Below are positions 37,493-48,386 of a stretch of 64,000 nt of DNA, in pieces. Under the pieces are notes generated by a model. The model did not search any database. It worked only from the letters and a program-made list of their open reading frames with translations, and was not told the origin of the DNA. Both the position numbers and the translations under genes were made by a program. Numbering within the stretch: position 1 is the stretch's first letter; each line of letters opens with the position of its first letter. The DNA is from Tetrapyrgos nigripes (Eukaryota; Basidiomycota; Agaricomycetes; Agaricales; Campanellaceae), in assembly GCA_013368315.1 (NCBI GenBank), contig JAACJM010000014.1, positions 868,001 through 932,000 of the forward strand. The letters are read 5' to 3'.

Positions 37493-38465
37493 GTAAACGA
37501 CCAAAGCCACGGGAAGGGGAAGGGGGACAGAAGGATTGGAGCATGGGGTGTAGAGTATGAAGGAAGACGGGACGGATGGAATGGAATGGAACGAGTACTG
37601 TGCAAGGTGGTGACACAAACGCAGAAGGAGCGTGGATAATGGACGACAGCCAATGGGTAACCACTAGCACCAGCCACCACCACCCTCCAGCAACAGCAAC
37701 GTCGAACGTCGTTCAAATGTCGTTCAAACCTAGGCCTGCTCCCCCATGGCCATCGCCCGATAATCATCTAACTCCTGATCAAGGTCTTGTTTACTCTTCG
37801 CCACTGCTTTCACACCTCCACTTCCGCCTTGTGTTGTCGTACTAGAATTAGGATGTACTTTAACGAACTGCACATTCTGCGTGTGCTTTTTTAGACGCTT
37901 GGATCCTTTTTATATCTCCAACATGTGGATTGGGAAGTGGTTAGAGTCGAGTTGGGGTTAGGGGTGACGTTGAGAGGGGTGAAAGATGATGAGTATGAGG
38001 AGGAGTATGAGGTGCAGATTCTGGAAGACGAGGAAGAGGGTGTCATTATTTCGATTTTGATAGGTCGGCCTGCATTCGATGCTCAGTCAGACAGTGTGCT
38101 GAAAGGTAGTAGGAGGGCCACTCACGTCCATCAACGAACTTTCCATAATACACATGTCCTCTGAAAACATATGACCGCCATGCCTTTTGATTTTCCTTGG
38201 GAATTATAAGTGAGGAACGATCCCTTAAGTGGGCCTACGGTCTTTTTCGCCTACGTCGAAAGGCAGTTGGGATAAGAGGATTTTGGAGCCTTGTTGTGAT
38301 GCAAGGTGGCTGGCGTGATGACTGTTATGAGGACTGGTGAGTGAGGATGAGGGACGCCAAGCAGGGTACTCGATCTGCATGATTGCCCACTAGTTGATGT
38401 TTTGGGCTATGGAAGGAACGATAGCGAGCTGGAGCGGATGGGGGTGAGTTCATGCTTGTGACATC

Positions 38466-38600
38466 CTATGCGCCCAAAAAAATAGAAAACCGGGGTATGA
38501 TAAGGTGTGTTGAGGGATAACTGAATAGACAAGCACGGAGATAAAAGGAGGATTGGGATCAGACGTCCACTGCTGTACCGTTACGAATGTCGCCAACAGC
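38466..38600 (-). pseudogene. Third, collapsed DUF6535 remnant
   Basis: About 135 bp carry in order three separate pieces of the minus-strand DUF6535 gene: the run beginning GCGCC(C)AAAAAAA, the GGGGTATGATA-GGTGTGT block followed by CTGAATAGACAAGCACG, and, after a jump of about 200 bp, GTCCACTGCTGTA with GAATGTCGCCAACAG. The pieces are closest to the pseudogene at 43039-46038. It is a heavily deleted third copy. Confidence 0.75.
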
Positions 38601-39462
38601 GTGCTAAAGCGCTAACACGAGAGGGAGGAACTGATGACGTCATGAGCCTGAGCAGCACGTCCTCTACTTATTCCTATGGTAACTTGTATCTCGTTCCTTC
38701 ACCTCCCTTGCTACAGTACTGTAACTTGGCTAGCTTAACACCTGTCCGCAGCCATTGCTTCTCACCTCGCGATACCGACTTCTTGTACTCAATATAGATG
38801 TGTTCGTGGTAGTATCTCATGCCCTTCCACACTGGCAGTGTCCTCAACCAGCCTTGCAGTGTTCGTCATTGGACACCGAGCTGGCCGTCGATGTTGTAGA
38901 CTGGTTCTTGCGTTGGTAGTAATTTCGCACGATCATCTCTTCTCAACGCGCACCACCACATCGCAAGCTTAAAGCATGAAGATTCGCTAGCCCGGTGATT
39001 TGCGAGTCCAACGTCATCAAGAGGACGCTTAGACTCCCTGCTACCCATGGGATGAACAGTATGAGAACGTATAATCTCATGGAACAACTTTTTGCATTGG
39101 TTTTTGCAAGATGTTCTCCCCCAAGAACCACGCATGTACTATGCAAGCTGCGGTCAGGATGTGCAGACTTTTCCGTGGTTGCCCCCGGCCATTCCTTCAA
39201 TAGCATTGACGCTGAAGCTGACGATCTACCCATCTGGTAGGATGTTTTCCAAGTTTCGCCGGCTCCATTTGTTGTAATAACAATTCTAAAGCTGTTAGGA
39301 CCAACAACGTTTACAATATTCACAAAATGATATCAATCTGCGCCCAGAAGATAAACTAGGATATGTCGACCTCGATGAACCTAACTACAAAAGAAAAGGA
39401 TAGATATCGATGCCGTTGTCGCGTCTCCCCAAATATACCTGATCCTATGGAAATCATCGCTG

Positions 39463-39469
39463 TATAAAG
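39463..39469 (+). promoter_or_regulatory. TATA box (TATAAAG)
   Basis: TATAAAG lies 58 nt upstream of the start codon at 39527, a normal spacing for a fungal promoter. Confidence 0.6.
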
Positions 39470-39526
39470 GACCTGGTAAGTGCTTGTCCCTCGTTTATAT
39501 TCCCTCATTCCCTGCTCAACTCGTCC

Positions 39527-42245
39527 ATGGGCAGATTATCCGACGCCGATGTCTATGCCTCCCAGCTTCTTCGCTGCCATCATGGATATCCACTTTGGAT
39601 ACCTAGGCCCTACGAGTCGCTCCCTGAGCTCTACCGACTGACTGGAACAAGTCTGGCAGATGTTGGGCGCATCACCCCCGATGGCCATTTTCATTTCCTG
39701 TTCAACGCTCTCGCTCCCGCAGACAATCCCGTCAATGAACGTGGTGTTCCTGATGACTTTAAGCCACTGGTCTTCGATAACAGAGTTCTCAGGGACGTCG
39801 ATTTTCACCGACCACATAAACCTATCTACACCATAGGGACCAAGTGTTATGAAATGGCTGCTGATGCAACAGCTCAGATAATGTGGGTGCTCAGACTCTT
39901 CCCGATATCCAAGGTACTCATTCGGAACCAGGGGAATGCCTCCTGAAGGGGGCAGTGGCATTGAACTGAAGTTTGAGGATAGGGAAGGAGCGCTCTTAAT
40001 CCTTCCAGAAGGTGCAGCCAGAGTCGACGTGGAGAGCGTAATCCCATTCCGCCAGTATGCGCACCGACATTGCGAGAGCTGGTATCGTTTTGCTGAGTCT
40101 CGCGGCATCGAAGTAGAGAACGGGTCCCTCTATTTCGTGACTGGTTACGACAAAACGAGTTCATGGGAAAATGCCGTCTTTTCCAACTCATCGCGGGCGG
40201 CGTCTGTTTCTTTAAAATTGACCTCAGGCATTGGTCCAGGAGGCAAACTACAGCTATCGCAAGCCTCCAATCGTATAACTCCGGTTACAACAGGTTGTTC
40301 TTCACCTAATTGTAGAATGAACCAGTCCGTCTTTATACGCGGGTTCAAGATTACCCTTCGTTCCACAGCTAGATCGGTATTCCAATCATCTATCAAACTG
40401 ATCAATCTTTCCAGCGGTAGCCTCAAGGATCTTAAACCCAAGGACGTCATTGCCCGAGGTGGCCCAGTCATCTCAAATTGACACTCCTTGTCCAGGTCAC
40501 AATCTTCGTCTTCTTCTTCAACACGTAGCAATGGCAGTGACGAATCTTCACATTCTCGGTCATCAAGAGTGGCATGGCCAAATTTCACGTCCCCATCCAA
40601 TTCCAATCGGAATGATTCGTCGAGGCAGCGAGGAAGAGTCGTCGCCTATTCGGATAGCGGCTTCGCTATCTCGGAGGATGACCTTGGTGTGGATCATTCT
40701 TCTGATAGTATATGTGATAACAAGGACGACGAATTTGGAGGTCCAACTAGTGTAAGTTTAAGCTTCTTCTGACACTAAAACTTGCTGATCTTTGCGTTCT
40801 TAGCTGCACCATCCTTCCAACATCCTCAACGACTATCTCCTGGAGCAGATTGTAGGTCTCATCATGGGAACGTTCTATTCTCCGCTAACCTTATGTAGCC
40901 AGATTGCAAGGTAGCTATCACACATGACAACGACTGGTGTCAGCTACTGGAAGAGGTGAAGTGGTCTAACTGCTCTTTTCCTCGTTGAATTGTCTGACCG
41001 AACACATACAGTGCGATTCGGGAATGTCCCTGGATGATGAGCTGATTGCCAAAGCAATGTCCAAATACGACATCGTCACCGAGGGTGGTCAGTAAATGCT
41101 TTCCTTTCATGATATTCTTGATCACGCAAAGAACTGAATGTTCTCCCCAGGCTGTGCTTTCTTCGAAAGACCGACAGTTCCTACCATTTCCACTTCAAAT
41201 CCGTCAAAATCAAACGTAAGACTGCAGGCAGATGAACAGTCAAAGGACCCAGAAAGTTCAGTCATGAATGAAGGGACCTCCAACACCCCCTCAGATATTG
41301 TACCCATCATGACCTCCCAACAAAACTCGTCCTCAAACGAGTCTGGCAATCATCACCCTACGAGGAACCCTGTAAGGTTCACCAATACCTGCCAAATTTC
41401 GTTCCTCTAATTATTTTTTTGAAGATGGTATGTACGAATTGCAAGGCCAGGAAGATTAAGGTGTGTGACCGGCACGGTCTGAAGTCGTGTTTTAGTGCCT
41501 CAATGTCTTTCCACAGTGCGAATCGAACAGAGAATTCCCCAACCGTCCTTGTCAACGCTGCGCGAACGGAAAATTACGCTGTGAATATGTCGTCATTTCC
41601 CATCCTCCTCCTCCTCCCACCACAAGTCAGAACTCCCATCACAGAAATTCCTCGACTTCCAGTGCATCATTCACAGCGAATCCATACACTCGAGCGCCAA
41701 ATGCTCCGCCTGTGCCATCGGCTTTACGTTACTCCCCCCTCTCCTTGACTTCCAGTGCATCACTCACAGCGAAAAGTCCACACACTCTAGCGCCAAATGT
41801 TCCGCATGTGCCATCGATTTTACGTTACTCCCCCCTCTCCTACACATCCACGTCTAGAAGTCCAAGGCCAGATATGGACTACAGCTCTCGTACACAAAGT
41901 CCTTATCCTACCTCGATCGTTTCACCGCGCTTTAGCTACGCGTCTCGGGAAACGAGCTCACCAGCCTTCTACGATGCATATTACTCCTCAGGTTCCAACC
42001 ACGATCCTACTACAACTGGCATGTCCGCGATGTCACACGTGGAGTCGAACATGGACATCGACTTCGATTCGTCTTCAACGATACCACGAAATCCACCTCA
42101 TTCTTTTCCCGTCGGCATGGAATACTCGGGGCAATATCTTGACCAGAGTTACCTTGACTGGGGTAGTAATGTCCCTCCGCAAAACAATTTGTCTCAGGAA
42201 CCCTACTTTCCAAGGTACGCTGTATCGACATCGCGACCCTCCTGA
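39527..42245 (+). CDS. Agaricomycete-specific protein with C-terminal Zn2Cys6 motif
   Basis: Eight exons: 39527-39882, 39932-40751, 40804-40851, 40899-40955, 41012-41087, 41151-41371, 41425-41460, 41517-42245; all phases close (781 codons). An in-frame TGA at 40479-40481 (codon 302) interrupts exon 2, so the gene may be a recent pseudogene, or an intron there escapes me. The first 300 residues resemble a domain common in Agaricomycetes (PELYRLTGTSLADVG, AHRHCESWYRFAESRG, GSLYFVTGYDKTSSWENAVF). It is followed by a Ser-rich linker, the block HHPSNILNDYLLEQI with VAITHDNDWCQLLEE, and then a Zn2Cys6 cluster: CTNC-x6-C-x10-CQRC-x6-C. Such clusters bind DNA and are normally N-terminal; here it is C-terminal, with an intron between Lys and the third Cys. 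The tail is Ser/Pro-rich. Role: possibly a regulatory protein, unproven. Confidence 0.72.
41654..41842 (+). repeat. In-frame tandem duplication, 93 bp
   Basis: Two adjacent copies of a 93-96 bp unit encode similar 31-32 residue segments (each starts TSSAS and ends LRYSPLS). It lies within the low-complexity tail of the Zn2Cys6 protein and keeps the reading frame. Confidence 0.9.
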
Positions 42246-42824
42246 TCATTATTGAATAGTCTTTATCAGTGACTGTCACTGCATGGGATTGGAATGTACA
42301 TGTGGAAGACGCAGGTCAGTGGCAAATGTAGTAAATGTCTTGCATGAACCTGACGCGGGCGTCTGCATCTACAGATCTTCCAGTTTTTAGTTCTGTCTCT
42401 CTATACATCTGATGCCCTCCTTTGTGGTCGCCAGTGGAAATCTACGATGATGAAATTTTGTATCCTGGACCAAGTTGATGGCATCGTAGCGAGTTTAAAA
42501 TCCATGGAGCCTGCGTTGGATCTTTGAAAATATTTCAATTGCAATCTTCGAAGACCACAAGAAGATTAGATTTGTTATTTTTGGTCCAGTGTCAAAATCG
42601 TCATTTTCTTTCCCCCTGATGGCTCCTTGATGGTAGACTTAGCATCTTCGACCGCGTCATGTTTGAAGAGTGGATCAAATATCCCGAGGCCTGAGACTGC
42701 ATTCTGGACGTTTTTGTTTCTTTGCAACTTCGGTGCTCGGTATATTTACTTACATCAATTCATGCAACAACGCAATGGGACTGTTCGTGGGTCAGTGACC
42801 ACCGAACTCGCCATCAATTTGACC

Positions 42825-45800
42825 TTTTTTTCAAAGCTAACCCGCCAGTCTGCTTGAGTGTATCAACCGGAAAGAGACTTAAGAGCAGCAGAAGGATGTA
42901 CAAGAACATGAGTGGTAGACAGTGCCAATACATAGTTGGACGAATTGGAATGACAATAATTGATGGCAAAATCATGCAACTTGTGGATACAGAGTCTATA
43001 AATATTTACATGTATAGGTCAAGTCCTCAACTTTGTCGTTACTGAGAAATGGGTGATTCTTCCACAGCGCTAGCTCCTTGAATAACCTCCATACATCTAG
43101 CAAGACAGACATCCTCATACCACACTATGCCATTGAACTTGGCATTGTTTTTGTGAAGCTGTATGGCTTCTGCCAGGATCTTCGCACTCTCTATATCCGT
43201 GATCCAGCACCAGTTGATGCTGAGACACCAAATGTAATTGTGGAAGAGCCTTGACCTTGAAGATTCCTTGGGCTGGTTCCAGGGACGGAAAGACATCAGT
43301 TCCATAACACTCTTTGCAAAATTAAGTTGAACTATCCCATATATATGTCCTTGGTACATTCTAATTGAGTGGTAGATGTTGGTCCAGTCACCGAAAAATA
43401 GGTTATTTGTTTCGCTAGTCATGATGTTGATGTATTTGGCAGTAATGAGAAGATGCATGGATACCACATAACCTTGGATATCGGTGACCCAGTGCTGGTA
43501 CACATCAACCGGGCAGGGTAATGGACATTCAGGAACAGGCATCTCAGGTAACAGCCTGTAACTGAGGGCATGTATATTAACCATGGTTGGGGTAATGAAG
43601 GAGGAAATGCCATGACTATTCAATATATCGTAGCCACGCGAAAGATATTCCAGTTTCTTGATGATGTCTTTACAGAGGATGCGTTCAGTACCTGTTGACA
43701 CTAAGAACCACCAGCGGTGCTGAGTCAAGTTGGTAGATGCTGTTGGGATGAGTCTGAAAATTCCCTTTGCGAATGACAATAACCGAGGGGATACCGTGGA
43801 CTCGTTGTAACCCATGCTGAGATATGCTCTATCCAACCCAAGTACACACCAGTTAGCGAGGTCGCCAGTGGGATCACTGCTAAGATCCAGAAATATGCAC
43901 TCTTCCAAATGACAAGCCGGGTCACTCTTTATGAACAGACTCCTCTGATCAACGGTGCAGTTATAGAGATACTTGTATAATACAACCCTGGACTCGAGGG
44001 CTCCAGGAAAATGCAATGCTGATTTGGTTGAGAATAAAAGCCTGAACACCAGAGTGAAGAGTTCAGGTGGAACAGACCTAGGGTCTGTCGAGGTGCTCTG
44101 AAGCAGATAGGTAGCCTGAGCTTCATCTTCCTCTATGTCGAGAGATTGGTCAAAGACATTGAGTGTTGGCATGCTTGAGTGAATAAGGATGGAAGTCCTA
44201 TCCATTTCAAAAGGTACTAAGGTGGTGCCTGTGGCCCTTGAGAGGAACTGACTGAGCACAGATATCAGTGCGGCTTTCCAGCGTGACATGTCCATGAGTT
44301 GCACTGGACCAGAGCAGCAGCTTCAGTTTCTGTCATCCCCGATCTGGAAGTCCGAAGCACTCTGAAGAGTGCTGTCAAGTTGCTTGAAGTGGTGTATAAA
44401 TCTCTTCGAGGTCCAATCAATGTCTCCTCAAGACAGGTTGGTAAAGATGGACCTGACTTCTCCAAGTCGCTCAGTGCATGTCTTCTGGGAAGACAGAACC
44501 TCATCCATCCATCCAATGCACTGCCTGAAGCCCTGTGCTCTGCTGGTTCGTAACACTGCAATTGTCGAGATGAGGTAACATTTTGGTAAGGAAGGTGAAG
44601 AAGACAGTAATTCCAGCAGGTCACGCTGAAACCAGAAGACCGGATATCGGCTGAAGTAGGACCCTACATTCTCCTTCTCCTTCTTGCTGTGTTGAATGAC
44701 TAAGCAAGCGAGGGAGTTGAGGGTGGAAAGGCAAAGCTGCATGGCGCGAGCTCGCTGTTGAGGGTCTCCTGCCAAGGATCCAGAGGCTGAAATGACATTG
44801 TGTATACGAGATATCATGCTATTTTTGGGATTCAGCGACTGAATAAGAGGGGTGACAATTGCGAAATTTTCGAGGCACATGCCGCTAGCTTGTGGACTGG
44901 TGATGGCTTCAGAGACGGCCTTGAACATGGGGACAAGTTCTGTATCATGATCCAACAATTTCATCATAAACTCCATACATTGACCATCATGTTCTGGTGA
45001 TTTGCGCAGTGACTTCTCGATCATTGCCTCAGTAAGGCTGAGGTCGCCGGCCAAACCATGCTTTCGCACAGCAAAGCCATTGGCTATGCGCCAAAAAAAA
45101 ATCGGAGAGCGGGGTACGATAGGGTGTGTCAAGGGATAGCAATGGATGGAGTGTGAGAGCTGAATAGACAAACACGAAGATGAACAACACGCATGCCATG
45201 AGGATTGTGAGAGGGAGATTCACTGGTAGCAGGAATGTGACTAAACCAGCGAAGAAAAGGAATAGGGAGATATGCAGCAGAATTGGGATGACATCCACAA
45301 ATGTGTGCATCCCAAAATGTTGCAGTCCAAAGTAGGAGAATGCAAGGACTCTCGCTTGAATGACAGGCGAAGGCCACATTGTGGTCTTGTGCAAAAAGTC
45401 TCAAGTCCACTGTTGTATGAATGTCGCCAACAGTGAACAAGTGAGGGCTAATGCGAGACTGAGAAACCAAAGCATGTTGCAAATCAAGGATGATGCCATG
45501 GGTTTGAAGGACGTATCAGGAGGTTCAAACATCGTAGCTGTCCCATTTGATATGGACGCGAGTTGCAAAGATATGGTGGTGAGAAGGGATGTGGTTAGAT
45601 CTGCTGGATCCAGCTGTAGCTTTTTGTAGCTCTCGACGATGAGGGGGGTAAGAGTGGCCAAATAAAGAGTGGACTAGGACTTTTTTTCAGGAGGCTAAAG
45701 TGATATAAGAATAAAAAGAGACGCACAAAAAGTAGCATTCCTTCCATGTCACCTTTCCAACCTTCCAAAAGAGTCTTGTCGTATTCATGGGCTTGGCTGA

Positions 45801-46190
45801 TGTACATATTCCAGAGCTTGAAACATGCATCATCATCTGAAGTTGGTTTGAACCGTCCTGGATGTTCTTTGTGTGCTTCATCAGAAACACGTTATCATAT
45901 GTAAAAGCTGGTTCACTTACCAACACCATTAGTATCAGGCTGCTTCTCATTCTTTTCCAAGTCCTGGAGCTGAGACGAGGGAACACTGGTAGTAGGCATA
46001 GATGGGAGCTGAGACGGGGGAGCACTGTTAGTAGGCATCAATGGGTAGTTTTCAGTGTGTCTTCACCGAGTTGGATTACAAAGGTGAAGCAGCAAGGAAT
46101 CAATGCAGTGTTTCATGCACATGGCGAAGCAATGTACTCAAGACAGGATGCATGTTTGGGTGCTGTTGAGTATATAAATGGCCATCACTT
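42825..46190. repeat. Segmental duplication, copy 2 (DUF6535 locus)
   Basis: Same-orientation duplicate of 29470-32790, covering 3' flank, gene and promoter (shared TATATAAATGGCCAT near 46,170). Copy 2 stops about 100 bp before the left end of the large transposon. Confidence 0.85.
43039..46038 (-). pseudogene. DUF6535 membrane-protein pseudogene
   Basis: This is a degraded duplicate of the gene at 29687-32646. Exons 1 (45921-46038) and 2 (45727-45875) and the start of exon 3 (from 45673) splice in phase exactly as in the intact copy. The frame then meets a TGA at 45401-45403 where the intact copy has CGA (Trp-Thr-Arg). Further breaks are a run of A at about 45,095 that shifts frame and small deletions around 44,305-44,340. 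The last 421 codons (43039-44304) are open. Exon 1 carries an extra 39-bp in-frame tandem duplication (MPTNSAPPSQLPS then MPTTSVPSSQL) absent from copy 1. The product, if made, would stop after the second membrane helix. Confidence 0.9.
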
Positions 46191-46291
46191 CACATGGAAA
46201 TAACGGTGAGGAGTTGTGTCAGTGGCGAAAGGTGAAAGGCATGTTGGATAGATAGGAGGAAAGGTATGATATGTGGTACTGTAAAACTGCC

Positions 46292-46460
46292 CCTTAGGGT
46301 TGACCAGGTTTGGTCTCAACCAAAGATCCTGGTCAACTTCTTCTAGTATAGGTAGTACATTGTAATTTGTCAATAGCTACAATACACACTATTTTGAAGT
46401 CCAAAATAATCAAAATACATATGTAGACCACTCGGTCAACGTTGGTCAAGCCTTGGTCAA
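46292..46460 (+). repeat. Left terminal inverted repeat
   Basis: Mirrors 63628-63786. The first 50 bp match without mismatch, then an indel (TTC) and scattered substitutions follow until the shared CACTCGGTCAACGTTGGTCAA. Bases 46299-46337 can fold into a hairpin: GTTGACCAGG pairs with CCTGGTCAAC and, inside, TTTGGT with ACCAAA around a CTCA loop. Confidence 0.92.
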
Positions 46461-46815
46461 CATCTGGAGGAAAAATAGAAATGAAAGCAAAGAAAGTATG
46501 AATGAAGCCCTGGTCAACCTTGGTCAAGCTTTGGTCAACCTCTCATGCAGAAAACAAGACCAGGAAAGAGAGATAAGTCCAAGAAGTCCTGGTCATCCTT
46601 GGTCAACCTCCCCAGCACAAAAAAAGATGAGTGCGGGGTGATCACCCCTCCGGCAGAAAACAAGACGAGAGCGCAAAAAAGTCCCTAAAGCCCTGGTCAA
46701 CTATGGTCAACCCTTGGTCAATCTCTGAAAGCGCCAAAAAGATGAAGAAAAGGGAAATAGTTCTGAGAGCCCTGCCCAACCTTGGTCAACCCCTGGTCAA
46801 CTTGGCGGAGAAGCT
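46433..46815 (+). repeat. Left subterminal array of GGTCAA motifs
   Basis: About a dozen copies of (C/T)TGGTCAA(C/G), often paired about 12 bp apart, are spread over 380 bp between the TIR and the first gene. The same motif occurs in the opposite orientation at the right end. Such arrays commonly serve as transposase-binding sites; that role here is inference. Confidence 0.85.
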
Positions 46816-46833
46816 TCAGCGTAGGAAAATAAC

Positions 46834-47496
46834 TCAAAGGCACCCTACGCGTCCCGTCTCTACAAGGTGCCTCGCCATGTTGATGACGGTGCAGACATCA
46901 TTGAAGCCAAAACCAGGGTTCATAGCGAATTCCTCCCGGTGGTTTACGGCGCAATCTGGGCATGGCCCCTGGATTTTCATTGCATACTGGAGGATTTGAC
47001 AGTGGGCTTCAGACTCTGCAATCACCATGAGTTATAGAGATAAGGTAAAGAACACTTGCCCGACTCACCAACGGCATATGCTGTTGCCCTGCCGTTTATC
47101 TGCACCAAATACACCAGAGTAAAACTCTTTGACTCATGCTTTCACCTCCATTCCCTCAGTCTGGTTTCCGGTGCGCGTCCAGTCATGCCGATTTTGTAGT
47201 TTGCTCTCCCGCTACCGTCGTTGAAGGCCAGGGCGTATACTGAGCAAGTGGTATGAGATGTGGAGACGTCTGCAAAGCAACCCCGAAAGACGTGAAACTT
47301 GGGGATATCAGCCGAAAAGAATGTTGACAGGCCAGAGCTGAAATACCATGCATTGCTGGACAACCGTTGACATCACCATATCGCCCTTGTTTTCGGACAT
47401 CTCAGTGTCCAAATCTACCGACTCTACTCCCACGAAGTCCAGGTTCTCATCTACTAACAATGCTGTCAGTTGGTCTCTAGCCAACTCTGAAGACAT
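46834..47496 (-). CDS. MUG113/T5orf172-like GIY-YIG superfamily protein
   Basis: Four minus-strand exons (47347-47496, 47146-47297, 47069-47088, 46834-47015) close in phase to 167 aa; the third exon is only 20 nt. Residues about 69-101 read SVYALAFNDGSG, then NYKIGMTGRAPETRLREW. This is the VY.L ... KIG.T ... RL.EW pattern of the MUG113/T5orf172 branch of the GIY-YIG fold. It is followed by C-x2-C-x3-H-x2-EF (126-137), matching the family's usual C..H.E.F ending. The first 50 residues are acidic and unassigned. GIY-YIG proteins cut or bind DNA; whether this one is catalytic is unknown. It lies immediately inside the left TIR, convergent with no gene and downstream of the transposase on the same strand. 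It is absent from the deleted right arm. A role in transposition or element persistence is inference. Confidence 0.75.
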
Positions 47497-47539
47497 TGTG
47501 GTGTTGTGGAAGGCAGTGAGAGATATGGGATGACCTGAT

Positions 47540-47720
47540 GCCTGAGATGCTGAGTCCGCACTTGGAGGATGCTGCGTCGGTGTTCGAGGATGAGTAGTCG
47601 TTGGAGGGTGCTGAGTCCGGGTTGGAGCACGCTATGACGATGTAGGACAACGTTCAGCTCAGTGGGTATTGGAAGATGGTGAGTTTTTGTTGGAGAATGC
47701 TGAGCTTGGAAGATGCTCAG
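47540..47720 (+). repeat. Left minisatellite, about 30-bp degenerate units
   Basis: Degenerate units built on GATGCTGAG(T/C)C and TTGGAGGATG repeat about six times. The reverse complement is found at 63000-63180 in the right arm, which shows that the two arms are related beyond the TIRs. Confidence 0.75.
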
Positions 47721-48386
47721 TCGGTGTTTGTCGTTGTTACATCGACGCGTCTCTTTCTCTCCTGCTTCTCCTCGCTTTTACATTCCCTTTCTCTAGCTTT
47801 TTCAGCCCTCACTCCCCGTACCCTCATGCGACTGCAAGGATGAAAGGATTGAGCAAGAGGGAGAAGGGAGGCTGCCGTTAGAGGTGTTATGCTCAAAAGG
47901 AAGGACGGGGGAGGATGGGTGCCTGTGTAGCAGTGAAGGAGGATATTTGGAACGAGAAGACACGGGCGAGGACTGTCCGCATTACTGCAAGACCCAGACT
48001 ACGGCTACCGCCAAGACTGCGACCGATTTGAAAGGAAAAGGCAAGGGACAGGTACGTTTTTTTCCCTCTTCTTTCGCTTAGCTCTGATCCTAACCCTCCC
48101 ACATCTGTCCTATACATAACGCTGTCCAGTGCTCCAAGAACAGTCCGGTTCTATGACGGAACACCCTCGCTGACGTCTTTGTTCTCGACCTCAAACAACT
48201 AAGCCTGCTCTCTAGCTTCAGCTTCGACGGCGGGACTGGACTCGACAGCAGATTCATCCCCAACAGCTGTGTTCGTCTCACAAGTCGAATCGGCGGCAAT
48301 GGATCCAGGTGCAGTGAGGGTATCCTTCTCCTTCTCTCTTCACCTTTCTCTTCTCCTCTCCCTACATCTTTCCCCTTCCACAACCT
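47721..48386. other. Gap between MUG113-like and transposase genes
   Basis: About 660 bp, pyrimidine-rich in parts. Only short frames without family resemblance. It probably contains the transposase 3' UTR. Confidence 0.45.

Larger units (their letters stand above)
34440..38465. other. Long gene-poor, low-complexity region
   Basis: About 4 kb without convincing genes. It contains short runs such as repeated GGACAA near 35,236, GAGATGT near 35,740, GGATGGAT near 36,845, and the two tandem arrays listed separately. The longest open frames (for example 36625-37281 on either strand) are products of biased composition. It separates two decayed gene islands. Confidence 0.6.

Noticed and set aside
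36625..37618. Long open frames on both strands over the purine tract
   Set aside because: Generated by the GGAAAA microsatellite and nearby biased sequence.
38866..39323. 126-codon minus-strand frame upstream of the Zn2Cys6 gene
   Set aside because: No recognisable motif, no splice-site support; may be a decayed fragment but I cannot support it.
46292..46300. TTAGGG at the transposon tip as a telomeric repeat
   Set aside because: Only one copy per end, no tandem array; coincidental or part of the TIR.
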